A DNA stretch of 64,000 bases from CANLBN01 sp050633825 (GCA_050633825.1 JBOEHG010000020.1:1-64000); one strand, 5' to 3'; shown: positions 35,874 to 45,631, numbered from the stretch's first letter. Numbers and translations are program-made. The notes: generated from the letters alone by a model not told the origin.

Positions 35874-37145
35874 ATGACTCAAGCACCCTCACAAACCGCC
35901 GATTTAGTGGGTTCCCAACATGGAGATATAGTATTGGTCAGTGTGTTTGGTGTTGATCAAGCGGGAATAACATCTTCTATTACACGCATACTCACACGTT
36001 ATAGCGTCACTATTTTGGATATTGGCCAAGCTGTTATTCATAATCATCTTAATTTGGGGATGCTGATCGCGATTCCAGAAAACAGTGATCGGTCTTGTTT
36101 ACAATCAGAAATTGAGTCGGCAGTCCAAAGCGTTGATAACCGGGTAAAATTTGAGTCGGTAGATCCTGACAGCTATAGTGATTGGGTTCATCAGCAGGGT
36201 AAAGCCCGTCATATTGTAACGCTATTGGCAAGGCAGATTACCGCAGAGCACATTGCTTCACTCACCACGATAGCAGTTGATCATGGCCTTAACTTTGACC
36301 ATATTACGCGTTTATCGGGCCGCGTTCCTATGGACTCTCTTTCAAGCCAAACAAAATCATCGGTAGAGTTTTCTGCTCGTGGTACACCGAAAGATATCAC
36401 CGCTTTAAGGGCTGCATTTATGGAATTGTCAGCCTCTTATGATATTGATATTGCTGTTCAGGAAGAATCTATCTATCGGCGCAACCGTCGTTTAGTGTGT
36501 TTCGATATGGATTCTACTTTGATTGAGGCTGAAGTCATTGATGAATTGGCGATAGAGGCTGGTGTTGGTGATCAGGTTGCCGAGATTACTGAGCAAGCTA
36601 TGGCCGGTGAATTAGATTTTAATCAGAGCTTTGAAAAACGTATGGCCTTGCTTGAAGGTTTGAGTGAAGAGGTGCTTCAGTCTGTTGCCAATCGTTTAAA
36701 GTTAACTGAGGGGGCAGAACGTTTATTTAATATATTGAAGTTTTTAGGCTATAAAACGGCTATTCTATCGGGTGGTTTTGATTATTTTGCTCGTTACCTG
36801 CAAGGCCGCTTAGGTGTTGATTACGTCTATGCTAATCAGCTGGATATTGTTGATGGTAAGCTCTCCGGTAAAGTGGTAGGTGATGTGGTTAATGGCGAGC
36901 GTAAAGCGAAGCTATTGCGGCATTTAGCTGAAAAAGAGAATATCAATTTACAGCAAGTTATCGCTGTGGGTGATGGCGCTAATGACTTACCTATGTTGAG
37001 TGTTGCTGGTTTAGGAATTGCTTTTAGGGCAAAGCCTTTGGTCAAAGCTTCGGCAGAGCAATCAATTAGTCAATTGGGGCTTGATGCTATTTTATACTTA
37101 ATGGGTTTGAGTGATCGTGATATGGCGTCATTAAACCGTATTTAA
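35874..37145 (+). CDS. serB: Phosphoserine phosphatase SerB
   Basis: Last step of serine synthesis: hydrolysis of O-phosphoserine. At 423 residues it has the long form, with tandem ACT-like domains (about 17-190) before the HAD phosphatase domain. HAD motif I is FDMDSTLIEAE (nucleophile Asp near 212), motif II SGGFDYF, motif III and IV in KAKLL and VGDGANDLPML. The ACT part may bind serine. It neighbours fimX- and fimW-like genes as in Pseudomonas. Confidence 0.97.
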   Translation: MTQAPSQTADLVGSQHGDIVLVSVFGVDQAGITSSITRILTRYSVTILDIGQAVIHNHLNLGMLIAIPENSDRSCLQSEIESAVQSVDNRVKFESVDPDSYSDWVHQQGKARHIVTLLARQITAEHIASLTTIAVDHGLNFDHITRLSGRVPMDSLSSQTKSSVEFSARGTPKDITALRAAFMELSASYDIDIAVQEESIYRRNRRLVCFDMDSTLIEAEVIDELAIEAGVGDQVAEITEQAMAGELDFNQSFEKRMALLEGLSEEVLQSVANRLKLTEGAERLFNILKFLGYKTAILSGGFDYFARYLQGRLGVDYVYANQLDIVDGKLSGKVVGDVVNGERKAKLLRHLAEKENINLQQVIAVGDGANDLPMLSVAGLGIAFRAKPLVKASAEQSISQLGLDAILYLMGLSDRDMASLNRI

Positions 37146-37233
37146 TGATTTTTTTATAAAAATCTTTTATAAAAAACGATTTGTAGAAATAAGTTTAAGA
37201 ACGACCTGTGTGGGCTTGTGTACTATGAGAATG

Positions 37234-39327
37234 CTAGCCTGTATTCTCAACAGCAAACTCATAATCCATTGCGGCACCTGGAGGTTGTAAATAATTTCCC
37301 TGAATACAATGCACACCCATTTTCCAAAGTTTTGATAAAATGCTGGCATTTTCAACCATGGGTACTGTAACAATTTTTTTCTTTTCTTGAAGAGCGCTGA
37401 GCAGTTTTTCCATTGCTTCGGTGTCTTCTGGATTTTCTTGAATCTCTAAAGAAAAGGATGCATCAATTTTGATTAATTCGATATCAACATGCTCTAATAA
37501 ACTCAGTGGTTCCAGCTCGCAACCAAAGTGACTGATGCAACAGCCAACGCCCATTAAGGCCGCCTCTTCAATAAATTTTTTGGCTGCGGTTAAATGTTGT
37601 GTGATTTCAATTTCTTTTGCTTGTAATACTAATGATGCGGGGTCTACTTTTGCTGCTTGAAAGGCCACTTTAAGCCAAGCAAGCATAGATTCGTCACACA
37701 ATGTATGATGACTAATATGAACTAATAGTTGAGCTTGACCAGCCTTGTTGCTGCTTAAGTGTTTAATTGCTTCTAATATGACCCAGCGATCAATCTTTGT
37801 CACAATCTGCATGCTTTCAGCCGTTTGAATAAAGTGGCTGGGTGAAATTTCTTCATCGTCTTCATCTAGCATTCGTAACAATACTTCATAGCGCTCTGTT
37901 TCGTCACCACGCAAGCTGATTATCGGCTGGAATAATAATTTAAAGCGGTCTTCTTTCATTGCTTTTTGCAATGAACCGACTAAAACCGTTTGTTCACTAT
38001 CTGATTCTTGGAAAATATTGGCGCCATCGCCAACCCCATTTATCTGTTTGTTTCGTAGGGTTTCTATTGCTTGAGTTGATTGATTGAGTATTGACTGAGC
38101 ATCAATACTTGTTTCATTGATAATGGCAATACCGATGCTGGCTGTTAATCGAATGGTTTTATTTTTAATTTCAAAAAAGTGTTCGCGAATAAGTTCGCAT
38201 AATACATTGCCAGTATTCAATAGTTTTTCAATATTGCTCTCATTACTGATGATGGCAAATGAGTGATCGCCAAAGCGTGCTAATAAGTCGTCTGTATTGC
38301 TGTGTGCTTGTAAAAAACCAGCAACAGTTGCCAGTGCTTCATCGGCACCGTCCATACCGGCAACGCTGGAAACTTTTTCTTCAAATTGATCAATATCAAT
38401 ATAAAATAAGCTATGGGTTGTTTCTTTAGCCGCAGATTCATCAACTATTTGGGTTAGGGCTTGATTAAAATGTGCTTTGTTATACAGCCCGGTAGCATTA
38501 TCCGTATATTTTATGCTTTCTATTTCAGCTTCTAAATATTCACTGTCGCCACCTAAACTGGCGTGTAAGAAAAATTGTATACATGGCTCTTCTTCAAAGT
38601 GGCTGAGTTGTAATTCAATATCGACTTTTTTGCGTTCGCCCGATGCCGTTTCAATATGAAAAGACAGGCGGGAATCATCTTCTCTTTCATTTTGGAGTGA
38701 AAAACTCTTCAGGGATGATTTGACATGTTCTTGATCTTTTTCATCGATCATATCCATGATCGGCATATATTCAATATCGCCACGCACTTCATAACCACAC
38801 ATCTCGGCAAAGGAATCGTTGGCGTAGGTGTACATGCCATCTTGTACGAAGGCAATCCCGTCTTTGGAACTGTCCAAGAGCTGTCGATTGCGGCGCTCCA
38901 TTTCGCGCACCTTTCGTTCAGCGGAGCGTGTGTCTTTGCGCTGCTGCCGATTGGCTAATTCTCTGGTGACAACTAATAATAAGTGTTGATCATCATCTAG
39001 CTGAACAACATCACAGGCGCCTAATTTCATGCCGTCAACAACAGAGCGGTCACTATCATCATCAGTAAGAAGGATAACCGGTAGATCGTGGTTGTACTTC
39101 CGAATCGAACGGATAGCAGCTGCAGGTGTGAGAGATTGTGCATCGCCATGAGCAATGACAAGGTCCCAACCCTGCTCTTCGATAATTTTATTAAAGGCTT
39201 CTTCAGTATTAATATGTTGAGCGCGACAAGGTTTGCCCGCATTTTGAAACATGCTGGTTAATCTTTGGGCTTCCTGTTGAGAATCGTTAATGATTAACAG
39301 TCGGAATGGAACAATAGCTGCGTTCAT
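37234..39327 (-). CDS. fimX: FimX-like REC-PAS-GGDEF-EAL protein, both domains degenerate
   Basis: A 697-residue protein: receiver-like domain (1-125), PAS (about 150-265), GGDEF-like (about 275-430) and EAL-like (about 445-690). Catalytic motifs are lost: GGDEF reads FGDHSF (about 38252-38278), EAL reads EVLLR, the DDFG loop reads ISHFG and AEGVE reads VPMVE. This pattern, and the C-terminal MDYEF, match FimX, the P. aeruginosa cyclic-di-GMP receptor that controls type IV pilus assembly. The EAL domain is thus predicted to bind cyclic-di-GMP without cleaving it. Its place next to serB and fimW supports the name. Confidence 0.85.
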   Translation of the reverse strand: MNAAIVPFRLLIINDSQQEAQRLTSMFQNAGKPCRAQHINTEEAFNKIIEEQGWDLVIAHGDAQSLTPAAAIRSIRKYNHDLPVILLTDDDSDRSVVDGMKLGACDVVQLDDDQHLLLVVTRELANRQQRKDTRSAERKVREMERRNRQLLDSSKDGIAFVQDGMYTYANDSFAEMCGYEVRGDIEYMPIMDMIDEKDQEHVKSSLKSFSLQNEREDDSRLSFHIETASGERKKVDIELQLSHFEEEPCIQFFLHASLGGDSEYLEAEIESIKYTDNATGLYNKAHFNQALTQIVDESAAKETTHSLFYIDIDQFEEKVSSVAGMDGADEALATVAGFLQAHSNTDDLLARFGDHSFAIISNESNIEKLLNTGNVLCELIREHFFEIKNKTIRLTASIGIAIINETSIDAQSILNQSTQAIETLRNKQINGVGDGANIFQESDSEQTVLVGSLQKAMKEDRFKLLFQPIISLRGDETERYEVLLRMLDEDDEEISPSHFIQTAESMQIVTKIDRWVILEAIKHLSSNKAGQAQLLVHISHHTLCDESMLAWLKVAFQAAKVDPASLVLQAKEIEITQHLTAAKKFIEEAALMGVGCCISHFGCELEPLSLLEHVDIELIKIDASFSLEIQENPEDTEAMEKLLSALQEKKKIVTVPMVENASILSKLWKMGVHCIQGNYLQPPGAAMDYEFAVENTG

Positions 39328-39506
39328 GCATTAATACATCAGTGATAAATAAAAGTAGCCGCGTATATGAGTGGCCATTGCGGTTTAAGGTGCTAAATCT
39401 AAGCAGGTTAATATAATAACCTCTTACAGAATACATAGACTATTCGTGTAGTACCCATACATTAATTTTATGACCTACGTCACATTAATAGTTATGGCCA
39501 ACAGAT

Positions 39507-41210
39507 TCATACACTATGATAGCTATATTGACTAATAGTGCTAGAACTTAGTAACAAGTGAGTTAAAGTTGCCTGATTACAATCGCCCTCTACTTGCAGT
39601 TGTATATTCTGCTTGGTTGCAAAGGGAATAGTGGGTGTTAGTAAACTTGAGCCTTTCTCTATCGTTTCACTTTCCCTGTCATCTTTAAGTAATAGCGTCC
39701 TGAAAAAAGGTGTAGAGGTGCCGTTTTCTAGCGTTGTACTGGCAGCAGCAGCTTCTGCATAACCGGGTAATATCTGTATGCCTACGTAAGTGTGGCGATT
39801 TAAGCGTTGCGTCCAGCGTATTGTACCCGCTTGCCATTGCTGACTATCAGGTTTGCGCAGTAATACGATTTCGCCTGATTTGACTTGGGGTGGTACTGAT
39901 TTGGACCAGCGCAAACAATAACCATCATCGCTGATATCGGTCGCCGTTACATAGTCTTTATGGTCGTTATCCTTACTTGAATCATCATTGCTGGGTAGAT
40001 CCTTGTAATCACTATTATTTAAGCCTCCATTGAGTGAGTCACTCATGGTAATAGCGTTACTCGATTGGCGTTGATGTTTTCCAATAAATTCATCGAATGA
40101 TAGACCGTGTAATAGTTGTCGGTGAGCTGCTTTTAAACCAATGCATATCTCCAGCTCGATATTACTTTGATAGCGGGGCTTTTGCCTTTCCTGTGGTTCC
40201 TGCCAGCAGGTGAATAAGTGCGATAGCAATGACTGGCGAAGAGATGACGGTATGTCTATAACGCTGCTTTCTTCTGAATGCGATTGATGGCTACCTAACA
40301 AGTCAATAATATTTTGGATGTTAATGGCGTAAAGGTTATTGCTTGGTGGGCCGTTGTAGCGGGTTTTGTAAAACGGTCCGTCATCGGTTTCCATGTTTAG
40401 CCAATACAGGCCTTGTTCATCATCTCGTGCAGGCGTTAATACAACCAGTGCTGCCCATTGCTCAAGGGCATTGTATAAGTGATGGATGTCCAGTTGTCGC
40501 AGCTGATTGGTATGGCTGCAGCCTAAGATCATTACCCTGAAATATGCCTGTTGGGCTGACATGCTTGCTTGTGTTTCTAGTAAGGTATCAGGTATTTGCT
40601 TTGTACTGTGTTCGTAAAGAGTGGATAGTTCATAGAGTACATTAAGCTTTTTCCATAATTTCGGGGGTCGAGGGATATAGAGTTGATAGCTTCTGTATAG
40701 CAGTTGCCCTAGGCCATGAATGCCATAATAGAGTGCCAAAGATAACTCTTGGTTTGTAGTGCTGGAGAGCTTGTTTTGCAATAATTGCTTAATGACTAAC
40801 ATATAGCCATCGCAAATATGGCGTTGTAAGGCTTGGGCAATGGCTGCCACTTTGGTTATATCATTCGTCATACTGAGAGGTTGCTTTAAGAACTCTTCAG
40901 CTAAGCCTTCTATACAGCGGTGTACATGAGGTCGCACCATGTTCATGATGCCTAGGCGTTGACTGCCATTAATGTTGAGGTGATTTATTTCTGGTAGTAG
41001 CTTATAGAGTAAGACACTCATATGCTTGGTCTGAGTGGCGGGTAATTCTTCCAGCCATTCTTGAAATTGCCGAGGTTTGTGACTGCAAAAGGAAAGCTTT
41101 TTTAGATTCTGCTCGGGAAGCTTGAATTCGTCAAACAGATATTTGTTGTCAGAGACCGCTGATACCACTAGTACAGTTCCTGTTAAATCGTCATATGATC
41201 TCTTAAGCAT
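39507..41210 (-). CDS. FimW-like cyclic-di-GMP effector with PilZ-type C-terminus
   Basis: A 567-residue soluble protein. Residues 1-400 are helical with no known domain. Residues about 415-500 look like a PilZ domain: TATDISDDGYCLRW carries D/NxSxxG and GTIRWTQRLNRHTYVGIQIL the following strands; the Arg pair is unclear. The protein type and the order serB-fimX-this gene match P. aeruginosa FimW, a surface-attachment effector (named from memory, not by search). Residues 383-412 are Ser/Asn/Asp-rich and probably a linker. It precedes fimX on the same strand, with 180 bases between them. Confidence 0.7.
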   Translation of the reverse strand: MLKRSYDDLTGTVLVVSAVSDNKYLFDEFKLPEQNLKKLSFCSHKPRQFQEWLEELPATQTKHMSVLLYKLLPEINHLNINGSQRLGIMNMVRPHVHRCIEGLAEEFLKQPLSMTNDITKVAAIAQALQRHICDGYMLVIKQLLQNKLSSTTNQELSLALYYGIHGLGQLLYRSYQLYIPRPPKLWKKLNVLYELSTLYEHSTKQIPDTLLETQASMSAQQAYFRVMILGCSHTNQLRQLDIHHLYNALEQWAALVVLTPARDDEQGLYWLNMETDDGPFYKTRYNGPPSNNLYAINIQNIIDLLGSHQSHSEESSVIDIPSSLRQSLLSHLFTCWQEPQERQKPRYQSNIELEICIGLKAAHRQLLHGLSFDEFIGKHQRQSSNAITMSDSLNGGLNNSDYKDLPSNDDSSKDNDHKDYVTATDISDDGYCLRWSKSVPPQVKSGEIVLLRKPDSQQWQAGTIRWTQRLNRHTYVGIQILPGYAEAAAASTTLENGTSTPFFRTLLLKDDRESETIEKGSSLLTPTIPFATKQNIQLQVEGDCNQATLTHLLLSSSTISQYSYHSV

Positions 41211-41226
41211 AGATCATAAATGCCAG

Positions 41227-42279
41227 TTATACAGGCTGTAGTCGCAAACTGTCGATAGGGGTTTTGGAGGTGGCGCCGCCGACTTCTTTGACTAGTTTTG
41301 GCACCAAATAGCCTGAAAGTGTGTCAAGTAGCCCTTTGTGTATATCTTCTGCTTCAGCGAGTGATATATCAAAGTGTGCCGCACCTTGGACTGGGTCTAA
41401 TAGGTGCAAGTAATAGGGCAAAATGCCTATAGAGAATAGTGTCTCGCTCAAGGATTTGAGTGTCTCGACACTATCGTTGACCCCACGCAGCAGCACTGCT
41501 TGATTGAGTAGAGTGATACCGGCTGACTTGAGTCGTTGTATTGATTGTATTAGCGCTGAGTCGACCTCATTGGGGTGATTAATATGCAAGACGAAAATTG
41601 TCTGTAACCGATGATTGCTGAGCCAATCGAGGCAGTTGTCGGTGATTCTGTCAGGGATGACAACCGGTAAGCGGCTATGGATGCGCAGGCGTTTTACATG
41701 GGGTATAGCGGCAATTTGCTCAGTGAGCCACTGTAGTTGTTTGTCACTTGAGGCAAGAGGGTCTCCCCCAGAATAGATGACTTCTTCTATGCTGTTATCT
41801 TCTGCTATCTGGCTTATTGCGATTAACCATTGTTCTCGACTCAGTTTGTTCTCTTCATAGGGAAAATGGCGGCGAAAACAGTAGCGACAGTTAATGGCAC
41901 AATGGCCATTAACCAACAATAAAATACGGCCTTGATATTTTTGAATGAGACCTTTTTGATTAATCATCCCTGCGGGGCTATTTCCCTGTTCTTGAACTGG
42001 GTCACTTGAGTATCCAGTACTAGTAATAAGTTCATCTTCAATGGGTAGCACTTGCCGTAAAAGTGGGTCCTTGGGGTTGCCTACTTCCATTCTCTTAACA
42101 AAGGCATGGGGTACTCGTAACGGGAATTGTTGACTGGCTATATGGGCTGCGGGAAGTAGAGATTCATCCAAATTAAGGGTTTTTAAGAGCTCTAGAGGCT
42201 CATTAATGGCCTGTTGTAGCTGTTCTTGCCAATTTGGTGAAGATTCACTCTGCCATGTAGGCGCGGATCGAGGTATCAT
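41227..42279 (-). CDS. epmB: EF-P beta-lysylation protein EpmB
   Basis: Radical SAM lysine 2,3-aminomutase that makes (R)-beta-lysine for attachment to EF-P. At 350 residues, the short form typical of EpmB. The iron-sulfur cysteines are in GHCAINCRYCFRRHFPY (CxxxCxxC, about residues 118-134). The PLP lysine lies near the C-terminus (YLVPKLVKEVGG). It is divergent from efp, whose ATG is 41 bases away. Confidence 0.95.
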   Translation of the reverse strand: MIPRSAPTWQSESSPNWQEQLQQAINEPLELLKTLNLDESLLPAAHIASQQFPLRVPHAFVKRMEVGNPKDPLLRQVLPIEDELITSTGYSSDPVQEQGNSPAGMINQKGLIQKYQGRILLLVNGHCAINCRYCFRRHFPYEENKLSREQWLIAISQIAEDNSIEEVIYSGGDPLASSDKQLQWLTEQIAAIPHVKRLRIHSRLPVVIPDRITDNCLDWLSNHRLQTIFVLHINHPNEVDSALIQSIQRLKSAGITLLNQAVLLRGVNDSVETLKSLSETLFSIGILPYYLHLLDPVQGAAHFDISLAEAEDIHKGLLDTLSGYLVPKLVKEVGGATSKTPIDSLRLQPV

Positions 42280-42320
42280 TGCGGCCTTTACGTTTTACAA
42301 GTAGCTCACTAGAGGAAAAC

Positions 42321-42893
42321 ATGGCTAATTATTCTACCAACGAATTCCGTAGCGGTTTAAAAGTATTATTGGATGGCGAACCTTGCGCTATCCTTGAAAA
42401 TGAATTCGTCAAACCCGGCAAGGGCCAAGCCTTTAATCGGGTTAAATTGCGCAACCTTAACACAGGCCGAAGCTGGGAGCGTACTTTTAAATCGGGAGAG
42501 TCTCTTGAGGGTGCTGATGTTATGGATCGCGATATGGAATATCTCTATAACGATGGTGAGTTTTGGCACTTTATGGATCCAGAGAACTACGAGCAGTTTC
42601 AAGCGGATGCTAAGGCGGTGGGTGATAACGCAAAATGGTTGAAAGAGCAGGATGTGGTTATGGTCACTCTCTATAACAACTCCCCGCTTGCGATTACTCC
42701 GCCCAATCATGTTGAGTTGGAAATTACAGAAACCGATCCTGGCATTAAAGGTGATACGGCTCAGGGCGGTACTAAACCTGCTACATTATCAACGGGTGCG
42801 GTAATTAAAGTACCACTATTTTTATCTGAAGGTGAAGTGGTAAAAGTGGATACTCGAACTGGGGAATATTTGAGCCGAGGCGGAAAAGATTAA
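42321..42893 (+). CDS. efp: Translation elongation factor P
   Basis: Relieves ribosome stalling on proline stretches. The 190-residue protein has three barrel domains. The ATG at 42321 is chosen: AGAGGA stands just upstream and the protein begins MANYSTNEFRSG as in the family; an upstream in-frame start at 42279 would add 14 residues. The modified lysine is K34 in VKPGKGQAF. Both modification enzymes are adjacent (epmB upstream, epmA downstream), so K34 is predicted to be beta-lysylated. Confidence 0.98.
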   Translation: MANYSTNEFRSGLKVLLDGEPCAILENEFVKPGKGQAFNRVKLRNLNTGRSWERTFKSGESLEGADVMDRDMEYLYNDGEFWHFMDPENYEQFQADAKAVGDNAKWLKEQDVVMVTLYNNSPLAITPPNHVELEITETDPGIKGDTAQGGTKPATLSTGAVIKVPLFLSEGEVVKVDTRTGEYLSRGGKD

Positions 42894-42918
42894 TCATAGA
42901 AATTAATCTTTTCTAATG

Positions 42919-42945
42919 GATAAGGCGTTTTTGGAACGCCTTATC
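42919..42945 (+). terminator. Hairpin terminator of efp
   Basis: A perfect 11-bp stem, GATAAGGCGTT (42919-42929) and AACGCCTTATC (42935-42945), with loop TTTGG, 26 bases after the efp stop. The downstream T-tract is interrupted, so partial read-through to epmA is possible. Confidence 0.75.
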
Positions 42946-43026
42946 TACCCTCTTACTCTATGTTTTATTTTATGCACTTCTTCCCTCTGCTGTTTTGACC
43001 GCCCTTTATATTAGGCTTACTTAAAA

Positions 43027-43977
43027 ATGGTCGATTCTTCCCAACATTGGCAACCCAATGCGAGCCTTGCGTTATTAAAAAAACGCGCGCAGCTTTATCA
43101 AAATATTCGTGCATTTTTCCATGAGCGTAATGTGCTCGAAGTGGAAACACCTATTTTAAGTGAGTATGCAACAATCGATCCGCATATTGATAGCCTTTCG
43201 ACACAAGTAATGAGTAAATCTTATTATTTACAAACATCCCCTGAATTTTATTTAAAGCGTTTATTGGCGGCGGGTAGTGGTGATATTTATTCGTTGGGTA
43301 AAGTTTTTCGCCAAGGTGAAAAAGGGCGACGACATCAACCTGAATTTACCATGCTTGAATGGTATCGCTTAGGTTGGGATGAGCAACAGTTGATAGACGA
43401 AGTAATAACCTTATTAACGAGTTGTATGCCTAAAGTCGTTTGTCGTAAAGTCAGCTATCGACAGTTATTTTTAGATTATCTCGATTTCGATCCACATCAA
43501 ATAAGCCTTTCTGAAATAAAAGCAATAGCCAAAGAAAAAATAGATAGTGCCTTTGACGCTGATCAAAAAGATATTTGGTTAGATTTGCTGATGACACATT
43601 GTATCGAGCCAAAAATAGCTGGTGAGTTAGTTGCAATATATGACTATCCTGCCTCTCAATGTGCATTAGCGAAGTTAGGCAAAAATGATCAACAACAAAC
43701 CATTGCTAGGCGTTTTGAAGTTTATGTCAATGGAGTGGAGTTAGCGAATGGGTATTTTGAATTAACGGATGATAAAGAACAAAAAAAACGTTTTGAAAAA
43801 GACTGCGCTTACAGAAAAAATAACGGCCTTACTGAATTGCCTTATGATGAAAAAGTCGTTAAAGCATTAGAGCATGGGCTCCCTAGCTGTGCCGGTGTTG
43901 CTATGGGGGTGGATCGTTTGTTAATGTTAATGACTAATACCAATGCAATTGATGATGTTATGAGCTTTGCTCAGTAG
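43027..43977 (+). CDS. epmA: EF-P-lysine ligase EpmA
   Basis: A paralogue of class II lysyl-tRNA synthetase that moves beta-lysine to K34 of EF-P. At 316 residues it contains only the catalytic domain and no anticodon-binding domain. Class II motifs: VETPILSEYATIDPHIDSL, FRQGEKGRRHQPEFTMLEWYR (motif 2 region, about 98-118) and GVAMGVDRLLML (motif 3). Its end overlaps the convergent GGDEF-EAL gene by 20 bases. Confidence 0.97.
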   Translation: MVDSSQHWQPNASLALLKKRAQLYQNIRAFFHERNVLEVETPILSEYATIDPHIDSLSTQVMSKSYYLQTSPEFYLKRLLAAGSGDIYSLGKVFRQGEKGRRHQPEFTMLEWYRLGWDEQQLIDEVITLLTSCMPKVVCRKVSYRQLFLDYLDFDPHQISLSEIKAIAKEKIDSAFDADQKDIWLDLLMTHCIEPKIAGELVAIYDYPASQCALAKLGKNDQQQTIARRFEVYVNGVELANGYFELTDDKEQKKRFEKDCAYRKNNGLTELPYDEKVVKALEHGLPSCAGVAMGVDRLLMLMTNTNAIDDVMSFAQ

Positions 43978-45631
43978 TAAGTTGTAATGGGCTCCACTGT
44001 TCAATCACCTTGTCTAAGGTCATTGGTCGACTAATATGATAGCCTTGTAAGAGGTCGCACCCGAGTGAAAGTAGATACTCTGCGGTATGAGCATCCTCTA
44101 CGCCTTCAGCGACAGTTGTTAGGTTAAGGCTGCGGGCCAAGGCAATAATAGCTTTGATCACTGATTCTCGTTTTTTACTCTGCGTGAATTCAAAAATAAA
44201 ACTACGATCGATCTTTAGCACATCAATAGGTAAATCAACAAGATAAGCTAAAGAGCTATGACCTGTGCCAAAATCATCGATGGCAATATGAATACCTAAA
44301 TCTCGAAGCGAAGTCAGTGTGCTAATGCTTTGCAGTGGATCTATCATTAATGCTGATTCGGTCAATTCTAATTCCAATTTGTCAGCATTCGCTCCAGTGG
44401 CGGCTAAAATTTGTTTGATATCATCTATAAAATTAGTGTGGCAAATCTGCATCATAGAAATATTCACTGCTATTTTTAAATTATTATCATCGTTCTGTAA
44501 TGATGATAACTCTTTGCAAACAGATTCTAATACCCAGCGGCCAAGATCAATAATCATAGGCGTTTTTTCTATAATAGGGATAAATGTGTCTGGGGGGATA
44601 AGCCCTTTTTTAGGGTGATTCCAACGGCATAGTGCTTCTAGTTTTTTGCAGTCTAAAGTTGAAGCTGTAACGAGCGGTTGATATTCTAAAAATAATTGTC
44701 CTTTGTTAAGCGCTTGATAAAATTCAGATTCTATCCAAGAGTGCTCATAAATAGTATTTTTTTTGTTTGCATCAAAAAAACGAAAGTTGCCGCCACCGCG
44801 CTTCTTTGCATCCTGCATTGCATTGTCGGCTGATTTTATTAGTTCGTGATGACGTTTTCCATCTTGCGGAAATTTTGCAATACCGATGCTCGCATGAATG
44901 CGAATTTCATGGTCATTGTATTGTAAGGTTTCAGATAATTCACGCATTAAGCGATCTGCCATAGGATGAACATTATCTGTGTCAAGAATAACGGCAAATT
45001 CATCATTGCCTAAGCGTGCTGCCATGTCGTTATGACGTAGGTTCTTTTTTAAAATTTTGCTAGTATGAATTAAAAATTGATCCCCAGTCTCATTGCCGAA
45101 AGAATCATTGATGAGTTTAAAACGATCAAGATCAATAAGTAATAGTGAAAAACTCTTTTTACTTCGAGCGTGCTGAGCAATGGTTGCTGTAAGGCGATGT
45201 TGAAAATGGTTGCGGTTAGGTAATTGTGTGAGTGTGTCGTAAAGGGTTAGCGCCTTTAATTGGCGGCGATAATTTTTTTGTTCGAAAATATAGCGGACAC
45301 TTCGATCCATTAGTTCCGTTGATAGTGTGCTTTCAAGAATAACATCTGAAAAATATTCAGGAGTAAATGACTTTTGTTGTTGATGACTTAATAAAATAAT
45401 AGGCAGTGATTCAGCTATTTTAAATAAAGTGTTCTCGGGTATTGCATGGATGTGTTTTTCGTCAAGTAAACATATATCGTAACGTTGAGAAAAGACATAT
45501 GAGGAATAATCTTCTTTATCAACGTCGCAAAATGATAATAAATAGCGATGAGAGCCTTCACTGGACAATTGCATTAGCAGCGATGAGTAATCACGAGAAT
45601 TGTCATGTAACAATATGATGCGATAATTCAT
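43958..45631 (-). CDS. Pseudo-receiver-GGDEF-EAL protein
   Basis: A 557-residue protein. Residues 1-115 look like a receiver domain without a clear phosphoacceptor (CLLDEKH). The GGDEF motif reads GNDEF in ARLGNDEFAVIL, with the second glycine replaced, so cyclase activity is doubtful. The EAL domain is complete: KLEALCRWNHP, ELTESALM, IDDFGTGHSS, LKIDRSF, VAEGVED and LLQGYHIS. It is likely a phosphodiesterase, perhaps with GTP regulation by the GGDEF part. Its 3' end overlaps epmA on the other strand. Confidence 0.9.
   Translation of the reverse strand: MNYRIILLHDNSRDYSSLLMQLSSEGSHRYLLSFCDVDKEDYSSYVFSQRYDICLLDEKHIHAIPENTLFKIAESLPIILLSHQQQKSFTPEYFSDVILESTLSTELMDRSVRYIFEQKNYRRQLKALTLYDTLTQLPNRNHFQHRLTATIAQHARSKKSFSLLLIDLDRFKLINDSFGNETGDQFLIHTSKILKKNLRHNDMAARLGNDEFAVILDTDNVHPMADRLMRELSETLQYNDHEIRIHASIGIAKFPQDGKRHHELIKSADNAMQDAKKRGGGNFRFFDANKKNTIYEHSWIESEFYQALNKGQLFLEYQPLVTASTLDCKKLEALCRWNHPKKGLIPPDTFIPIIEKTPMIIDLGRWVLESVCKELSSLQNDDNNLKIAVNISMMQICHTNFIDDIKQILAATGANADKLELELTESALMIDPLQSISTLTSLRDLGIHIAIDDFGTGHSSLAYLVDLPIDVLKIDRSFIFEFTQSKKRESVIKAIIALARSLNLTTVAEGVEDAHTAEYLLSLGCDLLQGYHISRPMTLDKVIEQWSPLQLTTEQSS

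Noticed and set aside
37146..37185. AT-rich inverted repeat after serB as a terminator
   Set aside because: The pairing is A/T only (TTTTTTATAAAA type) with no GC in the stem, so a functional terminator cannot be claimed.
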